Position numbers and translations under genes: made by a program. From Corynebacterium kalidii (GTDB lineage Bacteria > Actinomycetota > Actinomycetes > Mycobacteriales > Mycobacteriaceae), in the NCBI RefSeq assembly GCF_022869005.1, contig NZ_JALIEA010000013.1, forward strand, positions 1-64,000: a stretch of DNA of 64,000 nucleotides. The letters are read 5' to 3'. Of the stretch, positions 24,800 through 35,888 are shown in pieces. How positions within the stretch are numbered: position 1 is the stretch's first letter; every line of letters begins with the position of its first letter. The notes under the pieces were generated by a model. The model did not search any database and had not been told where the DNA came from. It saw only the letters and a program-made list of their open reading frames with translations.

Positions 24800-25966
24800 G
24801 TGCGTGTGCAGGTACCGTCCGTGGAACGCGCCGGGGCCCACCGCTCCGAGGTCGGACCGGTCGAATTGTTCTTCGACCTGGTCTACGTGTTCGCCATCAT
24901 CCAGCTCTCCCACCTGCTGATCGGCAACCTGTCCTGGGGCGGGGCGGCACAGACCGGTGTCATCTTCGCGGCGGTCTGGTGGGGATGGAACTACACGGCC
25001 TGGGCGATGAACTGGTTGAACCCCCGGAGTCCGTCTGTCCAGCTTCTCAACGCTGTCCTGATGCTGACCGCCCTCGGTATGTCCGTGGCCATACCCGACG
25101 CATTCGGTGGTGGTGCATGGTTGTTCGTCGGGTGCTACCTGGCGATGGGGATCCTGCGGCCTGTGTTCATGATGGTGGCCTTCCGTGGGCGACAACTCGC
25201 CTCGAACTACCGGATGTTGCTCGGGTGGACACTCCTGGCGGGGGTGTTCTGGATCGCTGGCGCGGCCTTGCCGGAGCAGTGGCGGCTGGGGCTGTGGCTG
25301 GTCGCGGTGATCGTGGATTACGCGGCACCGTTGCTGCACTACCGGCTGCCCGGCATCGGGGCAGCCCCCATGGACCGGTGGGACACGGACGCGGAGCACC
25401 TGGCCGAACGTAACCGCCTGGTGTTCATCATCGCGCTCGGCGAGTCCATACTCCTCATGGGCGGTGTGCTCGTCGAGAGGGGTGAGGCCAGCCTCTCACT
25501 CGCGCTGAGCCTGGTGGTCGGTTTCGCTTCGTTGTTCGTCCTCTGGTGGAACTACTTCGCTGCGGCGGGCCCCACCGCGACCGGTGGAAGCGAGTCGACC
25601 GGGGCTCTACGTTCCGCGTACGCCTACGCACACGCGCTCATGGTGCTCGGGGCCATTCTCGTCGCGGTATCCACTGAACTGCGGCTGTCGCATGACCACC
25701 TCGACTCGGCGACTGTCGTGGTCACCATCGGCGGGCCGGTGGTGTACCTGGTGGGAAACATCCTCTTCCTCCGGTCGAGGTTCGGGAGGCTCGCTGCCTC
25801 CCGGCTCGTCGCGACGGCTGTCCTGGGCGTCATGGCGGTGGTGGCACTGCTCTACGTCGACGAGATACCGGTGATCGTGCTCAGTCTCTGCGTGTTCGCG
25901 GTGACCGGGTCACTGGCAGGGTATACGGTGCGGAACGGACGCGGCGTCCGGACCCCGGCGTCGTGA
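24800..25966 (+). CDS. Low temperature requirement protein A (LtrA) family
   Basis: About 388 residues with some ten transmembrane helices. The N-terminal [21 protein letters not shown] and the central [17 protein letters not shown] are hallmark LtrA segments. The family is named from a Listeria mutant; the transported species or activity is unknown. The GTG at 24800 is chosen because GAGGG lies eight bases upstream; a GTG at 24785 is also possible and would overlap the SnoaL-like gene. Confidence 0.88.
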   Translation: MRVQVPSVERAGAHRSEVGPVELFFDLVYVFAIIQLSHLLIGNLSWGGAAQTGVIFAAVWWGWNYTAWAMNWLNPRSPSVQLLNAVLMLTALGMSVAIPDAFGGGAWLFVGCYLAMGILRPVFMMVAFRGRQLASNYRMLLGWTLLAGVFWIAGAALPEQWRLGLWLVAVIVDYAAPLLHYRLPGIGAAPMDRWDTDAEHLAERNRLVFIIALGESILLMGGVLVERGEASLSLALSLVVGFASLFVLWWNYFAAAGPTATGGSESTGALRSAYAYAHALMVLGAILVAVSTELRLSHDHLDSATVVVTIGGPVVYLVGNILFLRSRFGRLAASRLVATAVLGVMAVVALLYVDEIPVIVLSLCVFAVTGSLAGYTVRNGRGVRTPAS

Positions 25967-25990
25967 TGTCGCCGGGGCCGTGAGCCTGCT

Positions 25991-27385
<1,395 letters not shown>

Positions 27386-27410
27386 GGTGTGCTCCTTGGT
27401 GGTCGGGAAG

Positions 27411-29063
27411 TCAGTTCTTGTCAGCGTGGTCTGTGGCGGCGGAGTACGCGCATTCCCCGTGGACGTGGGTGGCGATGACCTCGGCGCCGAGCAGTTCTCG
27501 GGGATCGGTGTCGAGCGGGTTGACGTCCAGTTCGATGAAGTTCGCCCGGAACCCGGGGCGAATACGTCCGACATTCTCCATATACCCAGCGTAGGCACCT
27601 CCGGCAGTGAGTGCAGTGAGCGCCTCGGCCGGGGTGAATGCACGCTCCGGATGATAAGGGGGAAGGCCCGGGGACAGTGACGATCCTCCGGTCAGCGCGA
27701 TGTAGAGGTTCGGCAGTGCCTCATGGGGTGCCGTCGGTGCGTCGGTACCGAGGGTGATGGGAACCCCGGACTCCCGGAACTTGTGCCACGGGAAGCCCCG
27801 TTCCTGCCGTTCATCACCGAGGACGGCCTTCCAGTTGTCCATGATCGCCGGATCGCTGTGTACCGGCTGCATGGATGCGACGGCTCCGAGGTCGGCCATC
27901 CGCCGGATGGTGCCGTCGGTGACACTCTCGAGGTGTTCGATGCGGTGCCGGCGGGACCTGATGCCGCTCCCGTTTTCCGCGGAACAGTACTCGAGGACCT
28001 CGATCGCGATCTCGCTGGTGCGGTCGCCGATGGCGTGCATGGCGATCTGCAGCCCGGCGGCATCGGCGGCAGCGGCCACCGGCTTCATACGGTCGGCGTC
28101 CCAGATGGGGTCGGTGTTGGAACCGTCGGCGTACGGGCAGCACATTGTGGCGGTCTTGGCGTCGATGACCCCGTCCATGATGAACTTCACCCCGGAGATC
28201 CGGAACCATTCGGATTCTCCGCTGCGCTCCAGCTCATCGCGTAATGCGGTGGCCCGGTCCACCTGGTTCAGGTTCGCCCGGGCGTCGCTTTCGGCGATCA
28301 TCAGGATGTGTCCGGTGACGGGGAACGGCAGCCGTCCATCGCGTGCGACCAGCGTACGCAGGGCCTCGATCTCCGGTTCTGTCAGCGCCATGTCGGTCAC
28401 TCCGGTCACGCCGGACGCCAGGTAGGCGGTGAACGCGCGACGCAGTGAACGGATCCTGTCCTCCAGAGTGGAGATGCTGTCGAGGAAATCCCAGGCGTAT
28501 TTCCGCCCTGCTGTCTCGTAGAGGAGCCCGGTGGCTTCCCCGGAACTGTCACGTGCGATCTCGCCGCCGACAGGGTCGGGGGTGTCCCGGTCAACCCCGG
28601 CCTCCTGCAACGCAGCGGAGTTCAACCAGGTCGAGTGGAGATCGTTGGCGTCGAGGTAGACGGGAATGTCGGGGAGGACCTCATCGAGCATCGCCGCCGT
28701 GGGGTGGGTGTCGCCGACGGCGTCGAACAACCAACCACCGCCGAGGACGCGTGGAGCCTCCGGGTTCGCTTCCTTCCACCGCAGGAGCCGCTCCCGGATG
28801 TCATCCAGTGTCCGGCAGTCGCGCAGCTGCGCTTTGCCGAGTGCGGTACCGAACGACGCCAGATGGGTGTGTGAATCGATGACCCCCGGGGAGATGAAGC
28901 GCCCGCCCAGGTCGACTTCCGTTGCACCGGGGGCGGTCGCGCGGACGTCGTCGACGGAACCCACTGCACTGACGACACCATCGGTGACCGCGAACGACTC
29001 CTCGGTGCGTCCGTCCGGTTCTGCGGTGAAGACGACGGCGTTGACGTAGATCGTGGTTGACAT
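27411..29063 (-). CDS. YtcJ-like amidohydrolase
   Basis: 550-residue metal-dependent hydrolase of the amidohydrolase-3/YtcJ type. Metal and catalytic positions: SHTHLASFG (HxH), [11 protein letters not shown] (Lys), AMHAIGDR and RIEHLES (His), and [11 protein letters not shown] (Asp). AGGAGA before the ATG at 29063. Within the amine operon it may deformylate or hydrolyse an N-acylated amine; the substrate is unknown. Cytoplasmic, with no signal peptide. Confidence 0.85.
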   Translation of the reverse strand: MSTTIYVNAVVFTAEPDGRTEESFAVTDGVVSAVGSVDDVRATAPGATEVDLGGRFISPGVIDSHTHLASFGTALGKAQLRDCRTLDDIRERLLRWKEANPEAPRVLGGGWLFDAVGDTHPTAAMLDEVLPDIPVYLDANDLHSTWLNSAALQEAGVDRDTPDPVGGEIARDSSGEATGLLYETAGRKYAWDFLDSISTLEDRIRSLRRAFTAYLASGVTGVTDMALTEPEIEALRTLVARDGRLPFPVTGHILMIAESDARANLNQVDRATALRDELERSGESEWFRISGVKFIMDGVIDAKTATMCCPYADGSNTDPIWDADRMKPVAAAADAAGLQIAMHAIGDRTSEIAIEVLEYCSAENGSGIRSRRHRIEHLESVTDGTIRRMADLGAVASMQPVHSDPAIMDNWKAVLGDERQERGFPWHKFRESGVPITLGTDAPTAPHEALPNLYIALTGGSSLSPGLPPYHPERAFTPAEALTALTAGGAYAGYMENVGRIRPGFRANFIELDVNPLDTDPRELLGAEVIATHVHGECAYSAATDHADKN

Positions 29064-29071
29064 GGTTTCTC

Positions 29072-30559
29072 CTAACGTTGGGTGCGGGTGGCGGTCATGG
29101 AGTCGGAGCGGACCTGCTTCCCGGCGAGGACGACATAGGATGCGGCGGCGACGATCATTCCCGACGGGATGGACAGGTCGAGTCCGGTGAGGTCGGACAG
29201 GGACCCGACGAAGACATCGGTGTCGATGAAAAGCGTGGCCGCGACCCCGCCGAGAACGAGGCTCACCAGGCCGGGCCAGTTCCACCCGTTGCGGTACCAG
29301 AAGCGGCTGGTGCGGGTCTCGTCGAACAGATCCGGGTCGTTGTACCGGTTCCTCCTGAGGAGCACGTCGGTGACGAACACCGCGATCAACGGCCCGGCGG
29401 CGACCACGACGAGTTGCAGGAGCAGTGAGACGGAGGTGGTGAAGTCGTAGATCGCCACGGAGACGATCGTCAGGACGGTTCCGATGACCGCGATGATGAG
29501 GGTGGACGGGATCCTGCGGATGGGGATCCCCAACGCCTGCAGGGACAGACTGGCGCTGTAGGTGGTCATGCCGTTGAGGCCGATGGCGGCGACGATCACC
29601 GCCAGCGCGAATACCGGGAAGAACCAGGATGGCAGACCGGTCTCGAACGCGCCCATGGGGTCGCCGAGCATGTCGAAGCCGGCACCGGTGGCGATCAACG
29701 CGCCGATCATGGTGAACAGGATGCCGGGGAGTGCACCGCCGAAGCCGGTGGCAGCCGCGGTCTTCCACACCGGTGTCGACCGCGGGAGGTAGCGTGCCAT
29801 GTCGGGGCTGTTGACGAAGGACAGTGGGGTGGAACCGAGGATCGTCACCCCGACTGTCATCGCGGATACCAACGCCGTCCCGGTGAGTTTCTCCGCAGGT
29901 TCGTAGCTGAAGTCGAAGTGGGGGAACATGAACACCGTCGCCAGCAGGAAGACGACGACAAGCCCGTTCGCGACGTAGGGATACAGCCGGGTAATCAGCC
30001 CATGCCCGTAGATGGCGACGAGCACCGTGACCGAGGCGATGACGATCACCACGGCGACGCCGACCAGCTCTGTGGACGGGACACCGATGCGGTTGAGGAG
30101 GCCGAGTCCGTTGACGGAGGCGGACGACCAGGTCAGCGACAGATAGACGGCGGCGAGGAGCCACCCGTAGAGGCCGACGATGGCCTTGTTGCCCCGCAGT
30201 CCGTAGAATGCGCGGCTGATCACGGATCCGGAGGTGCCGGCGGCGGGGCCGCTGCCGGCGATGACGCCGACGAAGATCCATCCCAGGTTCGCGATGACGG
30301 TGACCGCCAGGGTCTGCAGGAGGCTGAGCCCGAGACCCGCAACCATCAGTGCGCCCATCGTGACGGTGAGGAAGCTGATACTCGGGGTGGCCCATACCCA
30401 GAACAGTGACCCCGGTTTGCCACCCCGGTCCTCATCCGAGATGTACTCGATACCACGGGATTCCGGACCGGCGCGGGTACCGGTCTCCTCGCCCCCGGTG
30501 TCTGTGTGGGTGGGGTCGTGGGGTTCTGACGGTGTGACGAGGGGTTCTGTGATGCTCAT
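29072..30559 (-). CDS. NCS1 nucleobase/cation symporter family permease
   Basis: 495-residue membrane protein with about 12 helices, the family's usual number, and a 45-residue polar N-terminus. The sequence around SFVNSPDMARYLPRSTPVWK and NGMTTYSASLSLQALG matches the cytosine-permease (CodB) branch of NCS1. It overlaps the amidase by ATGA. In this operon it probably imports an amine- or amide-type compound rather than a nucleobase, but that is inference. Confidence 0.87.
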   Translation of the reverse strand: MSITEPLVTPSEPHDPTHTDTGGEETGTRAGPESRGIEYISDEDRGGKPGSLFWVWATPSISFLTVTMGALMVAGLGLSLLQTLAVTVIANLGWIFVGVIAGSGPAAGTSGSVISRAFYGLRGNKAIVGLYGWLLAAVYLSLTWSSASVNGLGLLNRIGVPSTELVGVAVVIVIASVTVLVAIYGHGLITRLYPYVANGLVVVFLLATVFMFPHFDFSYEPAEKLTGTALVSAMTVGVTILGSTPLSFVNSPDMARYLPRSTPVWKTAAATGFGGALPGILFTMIGALIATGAGFDMLGDPMGAFETGLPSWFFPVFALAVIVAAIGLNGMTTYSASLSLQALGIPIRRIPSTLIIAVIGTVLTIVSVAIYDFTTSVSLLLQLVVVAAGPLIAVFVTDVLLRRNRYNDPDLFDETRTSRFWYRNGWNWPGLVSLVLGGVAATLFIDTDVFVGSLSDLTGLDLSIPSGMIVAAASYVVLAGKQVRSDSMTATRTQR

Positions 30560-32355
30560 TTTCTCGGCTTTCTGGTGGTGGGCGTGGTGCGGTGTGGTGG
30601 TGTCCGCCTGGTCCCGCCCGGTGCGGTGGCCTCGATACCCGCCCCGAGCTGGAGCAGACGGTTGTCGTCCCAGCCGCGTCCGGCGATCGTGAGCCCGACC
30701 GGCATCCCGGTCTCCGGGACCGTGCCCATCGGCACGGTGACCGTCGGGATCCCGAGGTGCCGGGGCACCAGGTTGCCGTTGGCGACCCAGACACCGTTGC
30801 GCCAGGCGAGGTCGGCGGAGTCGGGGTTGGTGTCGGCGTCGGCGGGACCGGTGTCGGCCATGGCGGGGAAGACGACTGCGTCGAGTCCCAGGTCGTCCAT
30901 CCAGTCCTCCAGGTCGACCCGTCGGGTCTCCTCCAGCCCCCAGACGCCGTCCGGCAACGGCCGGAAGGCCGGGTGGTCGGTCACGTCGTCCGGGCCGGTG
31001 TACCCGAACCCCGCGATGACCGAGGGGTAGGTGGCGATGTCGTCGTCGAAGCCGTTGTAGCGGTCGGGCAGGGCGCCCTCCGGGTGGGGGAAGATGCGCG
31101 CCCCGTCGACGCTGGTGAGGGAGTGCAATGCCGGGTCGCCGTTGGCCTGCAGGAAGTCCTCCCAGGACCAGGCGGCCAGTGCGCCGACCTCCAGGTCGAG
31201 GTAGTCCGCGCTGACCAGCCCCCGGGTGGAGACCGTCGGCGCCCCGGGGCGGTCGCCCTCGTAGTTGGTGACCACGGGGAAGTCGACCTCGACGACGGTG
31301 GCACCGGCCGCCTCAAGGTCGGCACGCAGTGACCGCCACAGCGCGACGACCGCATCCGACGTCTCGATCCGACGGCCCATCGGGCCGCCGACACCGGGGT
31401 CTCCGGTGCGGTCGCCACCGGTTCCCGCCTCCCCGTCGGCGTTGACGTACATCGCGGGGACGCCGAGACGTACACCGGACAGGTCCGGAGCGTCCTCGAG
31501 CAGTGCCCGGTAGGATTCCGGCCTGACCTCGGAGGACGCCGGAACGTCCACCCACGGCTGCATCCGCCAGAAGTCCCCGCGGGTGGTGTGGTCGTCGGCG
31601 ACGATGACGTCGAGCACCTCGGCCATGTCGGCCATGGACCGGGTGTGGGGGACGACGACGTCCATGGTCGGGACCAGCGGCCAGTTGCCGCGGGTGGAGA
31701 TCACCCCGCGCGACGGCGTGTAGGCGCACAGGGAGTTGCACGACGCCGGCGCCCGTCCGGACGACCAGGTCTCCTCGCCCAGCCCGAAGGCGGCGAACTC
31801 CGCGGTGGTCGCGCTGCCGGAACCGTTCGACGATCCGGAGGCGAAGGCACTGGTCAGGTAGTCGGCGTTGTAGGGGCTCTCGGCCCGTCCGTGGAGGCCG
31901 CGCTGCATCCCGCCGTTCGCCATCGGCGGCATGGTGGTCAGGCCGGTCAGGATGGCCCCGGCCGCCCGGAGGCGTTCGATGGTGAAGGCGTCCCGTTGCG
32001 CGACGAGGTCGGCGAAGGCCGGCGAGCCGGCGGAGGCGGTCAGACCGCGGGCCAGGTAGGACTCCTTCGCGGTGTAGGGGATGCCATCCAACGGTCCGCG
32101 GGTCGTGCCGGTGCGGCGCCGTTCGTCCGAGGCGCGGGCCTCGTCCAGTGCCCGGGGGTTGTCGACGATCACCGCGTTGAGGGGGACGCCGCCGTCGGCG
32201 GCGAGTCCGTCGCCGCGCGCCGGGTCGGGACGGTCGAAGCGGGCGGCCCGGGCGCGGTAGGCCTCCACCAGGGCGACGGCCGTCGTCGTGCCGTTCTCCA
32301 GGTCGGTGCGCAGGTCGGCGACGGACTTGCCGGTCACGTCGTAGGTGTCAGCCAC
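30556..32355 (-). CDS. Amidase signature family hydrolase
   Basis: 599-residue amidase-signature enzyme. The Lys of the Ser-cis-Ser-Lys triad is in YTAKESYLA, the bridging Ser in FASGSSNGSGSA, and the nucleophile in EETWSSGRAPAS (unusual; TGGSIR is more common). The GTG start at 32355 is fixed by GGAGGT six bases upstream and overlaps aguA by eight bases. The position directly after agmatine deiminase suggests that it hydrolyses N-carbamoylputrescine or a related amide in place of the usual nitrilase-type AguB. Confidence 0.85.
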   Translation of the reverse strand: MADTYDVTGKSVADLRTDLENGTTTAVALVEAYRARAARFDRPDPARGDGLAADGGVPLNAVIVDNPRALDEARASDERRRTGTTRGPLDGIPYTAKESYLARGLTASAGSPAFADLVAQRDAFTIERLRAAGAILTGLTTMPPMANGGMQRGLHGRAESPYNADYLTSAFASGSSNGSGSATTAEFAAFGLGEETWSSGRAPASCNSLCAYTPSRGVISTRGNWPLVPTMDVVVPHTRSMADMAEVLDVIVADDHTTRGDFWRMQPWVDVPASSEVRPESYRALLEDAPDLSGVRLGVPAMYVNADGEAGTGGDRTGDPGVGGPMGRRIETSDAVVALWRSLRADLEAAGATVVEVDFPVVTNYEGDRPGAPTVSTRGLVSADYLDLEVGALAAWSWEDFLQANGDPALHSLTSVDGARIFPHPEGALPDRYNGFDDDIATYPSVIAGFGYTGPDDVTDHPAFRPLPDGVWGLEETRRVDLEDWMDDLGLDAVVFPAMADTGPADADTNPDSADLAWRNGVWVANGNLVPRHLGIPTVTVPMGTVPETGMPVGLTIAGRGWDDNRLLQLGAGIEATAPGGTRRTPPHRTTPTTRKPRK

Positions 32356-33409
32356 GGCGCACCTCCGGGGAGACCGCGGGTTGTTGCTGGGTGATGCAGT
32401 GGATGCCGCCGCCGAAGGCGAAGATGTCGCGGGCGTCGACGAGCTCCACGGTGCGTCCGGGGTAGGCCGCGGCGAGGATCCCACGGGCCCGTTCGTCGGC
32501 CTCCTCGTCGCCGAAGGCGCACAGGATGACGGCCCCGTTGCAGACCAGGTGGTTGATGTAGGAGTAGTCCACCCAGCCCTCGTCGTCGCGCAGGGCGGAC
32601 GGCGCGGGGAGGTCGACGACGGTCAGCGGTGCGCCGTCCGCGTCGACCGCGGCCTCCAGGACCTCGCGGAGCCGGCGGGTGACCTCGTGGTCGGGGTGCT
32701 CGGGGTTGTCCTGGCGGTGCAGGAGGACGTGGCCGGCCTCGGTGAACGTGGCGACGATGTCCACGTGCCCGCGGGTGCCGAATCCGTCGTAGTCCCGGGT
32801 GAGCCCGCGGGGCAGCCAGATGGCGTGCCGGGTTCCCAGTCGCGCGTGGATCTCCTGCTCGACCTGCTCTTTCGTCCATCCGGGGTTGCGGTCGGGGTCG
32901 AGCTGGACGGTGTCGGTGAGCAGGACGGTGCCGCGCCCGTCGACGTGCAGGCCGCCTCCTTCGGCGACCAGCGGGGAGTCGTCGACGGGGACGTCGGCGA
33001 GCCCGGCGACGGTGGTGGCGAGGCGGGCGTCGTCGTCCCAGGCGGCCCAGGACTGCGCGCCCCACCCGTTGAAGATCCAGTTCACCGCGCGCAGTGACCC
33101 GTCGTCGGTGTGGACGAAGGTGGGTCCGGAGTCGCGGATCCAGGCGTCGTCGAGCGGTGCGGTGACCAGGGTGACAGCGGATCGACCGGTGCTGTCGGCG
33201 AGCATGTCGCGCGCGACCGGTTCGTCGTCGGGGTCGACGACCAGGGTGACCGGCTCGTACCGGGCGACGGTACGGGCGACCGTGACCCAGGCGTCGCGTG
33301 CCCGGGCGAGGGTGTCGGACCCCTCGGGCCCGAAGGTGTCGTTGGCGGTGGGGAAGGACATCCACGTCTGCTCGTGGGCGGCCCATTCTGCAGGCATGAC
33401 GGTCGTCAT
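32348..33409 (-). CDS. aguA: Agmatine deiminase / peptidylarginine deiminase family
   Basis: 353-residue guanidine-modifying enzyme that converts agmatine to N-carbamoylputrescine and ammonia. The start MPAEWAAHEQTWMSFP, the WIRDSGPTF active-site strand, GGGLHVDG, and the C-terminal catalytic cysteine in FGGGIHCITQQQP all match. The ATG at 33409 overlaps the APC permease stop. Directly upstream of the amidase. Arginine or another guanidine as substrate cannot be excluded. Confidence 0.93.
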   Translation of the reverse strand: MTTVMPAEWAAHEQTWMSFPTANDTFGPEGSDTLARARDAWVTVARTVARYEPVTLVVDPDDEPVARDMLADSTGRSAVTLVTAPLDDAWIRDSGPTFVHTDDGSLRAVNWIFNGWGAQSWAAWDDDARLATTVAGLADVPVDDSPLVAEGGGLHVDGRGTVLLTDTVQLDPDRNPGWTKEQVEQEIHARLGTRHAIWLPRGLTRDYDGFGTRGHVDIVATFTEAGHVLLHRQDNPEHPDHEVTRRLREVLEAAVDADGAPLTVVDLPAPSALRDDEGWVDYSYINHLVCNGAVILCAFGDEEADERARGILAAAYPGRTVELVDARDIFAFGGGIHCITQQQPAVSPEVRRG

Positions 33410-34965
33410 CGGATCAGCTCCTCGGTGGTGTCGGTGATGTCGGCTGTATCGGTGGTGTCGGTGGTCGACTCGGAGACGGGCAGGGTCTCACCGCGGAAGA
33501 ACGCGGGGTGGAAGACCCGGGTCCACAGCATCAGCGCCACCCCGATGAGCAGCACGCCGACGCCGAGGATGAAGACCATGCCGATACCGGCGATCGAGTT
33601 CCCGGACCCGTAGCCCGGGTCGAGCGAGTCCACGGCGGTCTGGACGAACATGATCAGCAGGACGACCCCGCCGACCAGGGGGAACAGGAAGCGGAAGAAG
33701 ATGCTGCGGGTGGAGGCGAACAACTCCTTGCGGAAGTACCACACGCAGGCCAGCGCGGTGATGCCGTAGTAGAAGCAGATCATCAGGCCCAGGGCGGTGA
33801 TCGTGTCCCACAGGGCGTTCTCGCTGATCAACCGCGTGACCGTGTAGAAGGCGCCCGCGGCGACGGCGGAGGTGACCGTCGCGACGGACGGTGTGCGGAA
33901 CCGCGGGCTGATCTTCGCGAACACCGGTGGCAGCGCCTGGTAGTAGCCCATGGCCAGCAGGGTCCGCGACGGGGAGATCATCGTGGAGTTCAGGGAGGAG
34001 AAGGACGAGGTCAGCACCGTGATCGACATGAGGATCGCGAACGGTCCCATCACCGGGCCCGCCAGGGCCGCGAACAGCGACTCCTGGTTCGCCGGGTTGC
34101 CGGCGCCCAGTCCCTCCGAGCCGGTGCCCGCCCACGCGACCACGCCGACGGCGCACAGTGTGTAGATCGCGATGATGATCAGCACGGTGATCGTGGACGC
34201 CCGGCTGGCCGTGGTCTTCGGGTCCTTGGTTTCCTCGTTCATCGTCAGCGTGGTGTCCCAGCCCCAGAACATGAAGATGGACAGGGAGACGCCCGCGGCC
34301 ATGACCGGGAAGCTCCCGATGCCCGCCGGGTTGAACCAGTCGAGGCTGATCGGTGTGGGGTCGAAGGAGCTGCCGTTGTTCGCCTGGACGATCGCCGAGA
34401 CCGCGAAGGCGGTGAGCACCACCAGTTGGACGGCGACGAGGACGTACTGCACCATCTTCGTCGACCCCAGCCCCCGGTAGGAGATCCAGGCGGCGACGGC
34501 GATGAAGACGAGTGTGGTGGGGATGTTCACCCAGAGGTTCCGGGTGAGGTCGGCGATCCCCTGGTTGTCGAGGATCTGGCCGAGGAGGATGTAGAAGAAG
34601 TCCACGGCGACGGCCGCCAGGTTCGACAGCACGATGACCGTCGCGGCGATCAGCCCCCAGCCGCCCATCCAGCCGATCCACGGGGAGAAGGCCTTGGTGG
34701 CCCAGGTGAAGGACGTCCCGGAGTCGGGGAGGCGGGAGTTGAGTTCCCGGTAGCCGAAGGCGACCAGGAGCATCGGCAGGAACCCGAGGATGAGGATCGC
34801 GGGGACGTGGGCGCCGACCTCGGCGATGGTGGGGCCCAGGCCGGAGGTCAGGGTGTAGGCGGGGGCGATGCACCCCACACCGATCACGACGGTGCCGAGC
34901 ACACCGATCTGCCCGGTGGCGAGGCCCTTGCCGGTGTCCTGTCGTTCTGTGCTGTTCCCGGTCAT
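33406..34965 (-). CDS. APC family amino-acid/polyamine permease
   Basis: 519-residue membrane transporter with about 12 helices. The N-terminal GQIGVLGTVVIGVGCIAPAY carries the glycine-rich TM1 of the APC family, and FWGWDTTLTMNEETKDPK is typical of putrescine/ethanolamine-type members. The C-terminal tail (TTDTTDTADITDTTE) comes from a degenerate short DNA repeat. Both junctions are ATGA overlaps. Probably imports agmatine, putrescine or a related amine. Confidence 0.88.
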   Translation of the reverse strand: MTGNSTERQDTGKGLATGQIGVLGTVVIGVGCIAPAYTLTSGLGPTIAEVGAHVPAILILGFLPMLLVAFGYRELNSRLPDSGTSFTWATKAFSPWIGWMGGWGLIAATVIVLSNLAAVAVDFFYILLGQILDNQGIADLTRNLWVNIPTTLVFIAVAAWISYRGLGSTKMVQYVLVAVQLVVLTAFAVSAIVQANNGSSFDPTPISLDWFNPAGIGSFPVMAAGVSLSIFMFWGWDTTLTMNEETKDPKTTASRASTITVLIIIAIYTLCAVGVVAWAGTGSEGLGAGNPANQESLFAALAGPVMGPFAILMSITVLTSSFSSLNSTMISPSRTLLAMGYYQALPPVFAKISPRFRTPSVATVTSAVAAGAFYTVTRLISENALWDTITALGLMICFYYGITALACVWYFRKELFASTRSIFFRFLFPLVGGVVLLIMFVQTAVDSLDPGYGSGNSIAGIGMVFILGVGVLLIGVALMLWTRVFHPAFFRGETLPVSESTTDTTDTADITDTTEELIR

Positions 34966-35885
34966 GTGCGGCTCCCGTCCGTCGGGGGATTCCGGCTGAA
35001 CACGGTGTAGCCGGACGGGATGACGACCACGGGTACCGGGGCGACCCGCAGCATCTTCTTCGCCGTCGACCCGAGGAACATGCGGCCGTGCGCGGCGAGC
35101 CGGGACGAGGCCACGAGGACGATCTCGTCGTCGTGCCAGGTGAGTTCGGCCATGGCGGAGGGCACGTCGCGCCCGGTGGCGATGTGGGTGGTGGCGCGGC
35201 CGTCCTCGACGAGTTCGGTGGCGTCCTCCGCCAGCCGTTTCGAGGCGTAGGTCTCGAGGTCCTCGAGGACCCCGGTCGCCACCTCGGCCCGGTCGACCGG
35301 AACCGCGCGGTCGGAGTGGTCCAGGGTGACCAGCGACACCAGCCGGAGCGGGATGTCCCGGCCGCGGGCGGTGATGATCGCCTCGCCGATGAGGTCGGTG
35401 GCCCCGCGCCGGGGACCGAACATGGCGGTGACGTGCCCGATCGGGCCGGGCCGGTCGTAGCCTGTCGGGGCGAGGGCGACCGGGACGTCCGCGGTGTGCA
35501 GGAGGTTCGTGGCCATCGTGCCCAGCCGGTGACGGTGCAGCACGGCGCCCGGACGTGGGCCGACGACGATGAGGTCGGCGTGGAGCCGGTGGGCCGCGCT
35601 GAGCAGGCCCTCGGGGGCGGACTGGTCCGCGACGAGGTGGGTGGAGCAGCGGACGTCGTCGGGGACCGTCGTCGCCGCTTCGTCGAGCCAGTCCTGCAGC
35701 TGCCGGTCACGGATGTCCTCGTAGCTGCCGTCGTACGGCAGGGAGCTGTTGAAGGGGTTCTCGGCGGGTACGACCATCACCAGGTGGAGGTGGGCGTCGC
35801 GGTCACGCGCGACCGCGACACCGAGGTGGAGGGCGTCGCGTCCGCTGGATGTCGCGCTGTACCCGACGATGATGTTGGTACCCAT
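34962..35885 (-). CDS. Tandem universal stress protein
   Basis: 307-residue cytoplasmic protein with two Usp domains. The first (1-145) begins NIIVGYSATSSGRDAL and contains LIVVGPRPG. The second (about 155-295) ends IVLVASSRLAAHG-MFLGSTAKKML, with the G2xG9xG(S/T)-type ATP loop of the family in both. Inside an amine operon it might tune transporter or oxidase activity. Coupled to the APC gene by ATGA and three bases from the amine oxidase stop. Confidence 0.87.
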   Translation of the reverse strand: MGTNIIVGYSATSSGRDALHLGVAVARDRDAHLHLVMVVPAENPFNSSLPYDGSYEDIRDRQLQDWLDEAATTVPDDVRCSTHLVADQSAPEGLLSAAHRLHADLIVVGPRPGAVLHRHRLGTMATNLLHTADVPVALAPTGYDRPGPIGHVTAMFGPRRGATDLIGEAIITARGRDIPLRLVSLVTLDHSDRAVPVDRAEVATGVLEDLETYASKRLAEDATELVEDGRATTHIATGRDVPSAMAELTWHDDEIVLVASSRLAAHGRMFLGSTAKKMLRVAPVPVVVIPSGYTVFSRNPPTDGSRT

Positions 35886-35888
35886 GGC

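Noticed and set aside
27411..30395. Nearly 1000-residue open frame covering the amidohydrolase and NCS1 genes
   Set aside because: The upstream two-fifths is an Arg/Pro-rich shadow of the NCS1 permease frame; the real gene begins at 29063 with its own ribosome site.
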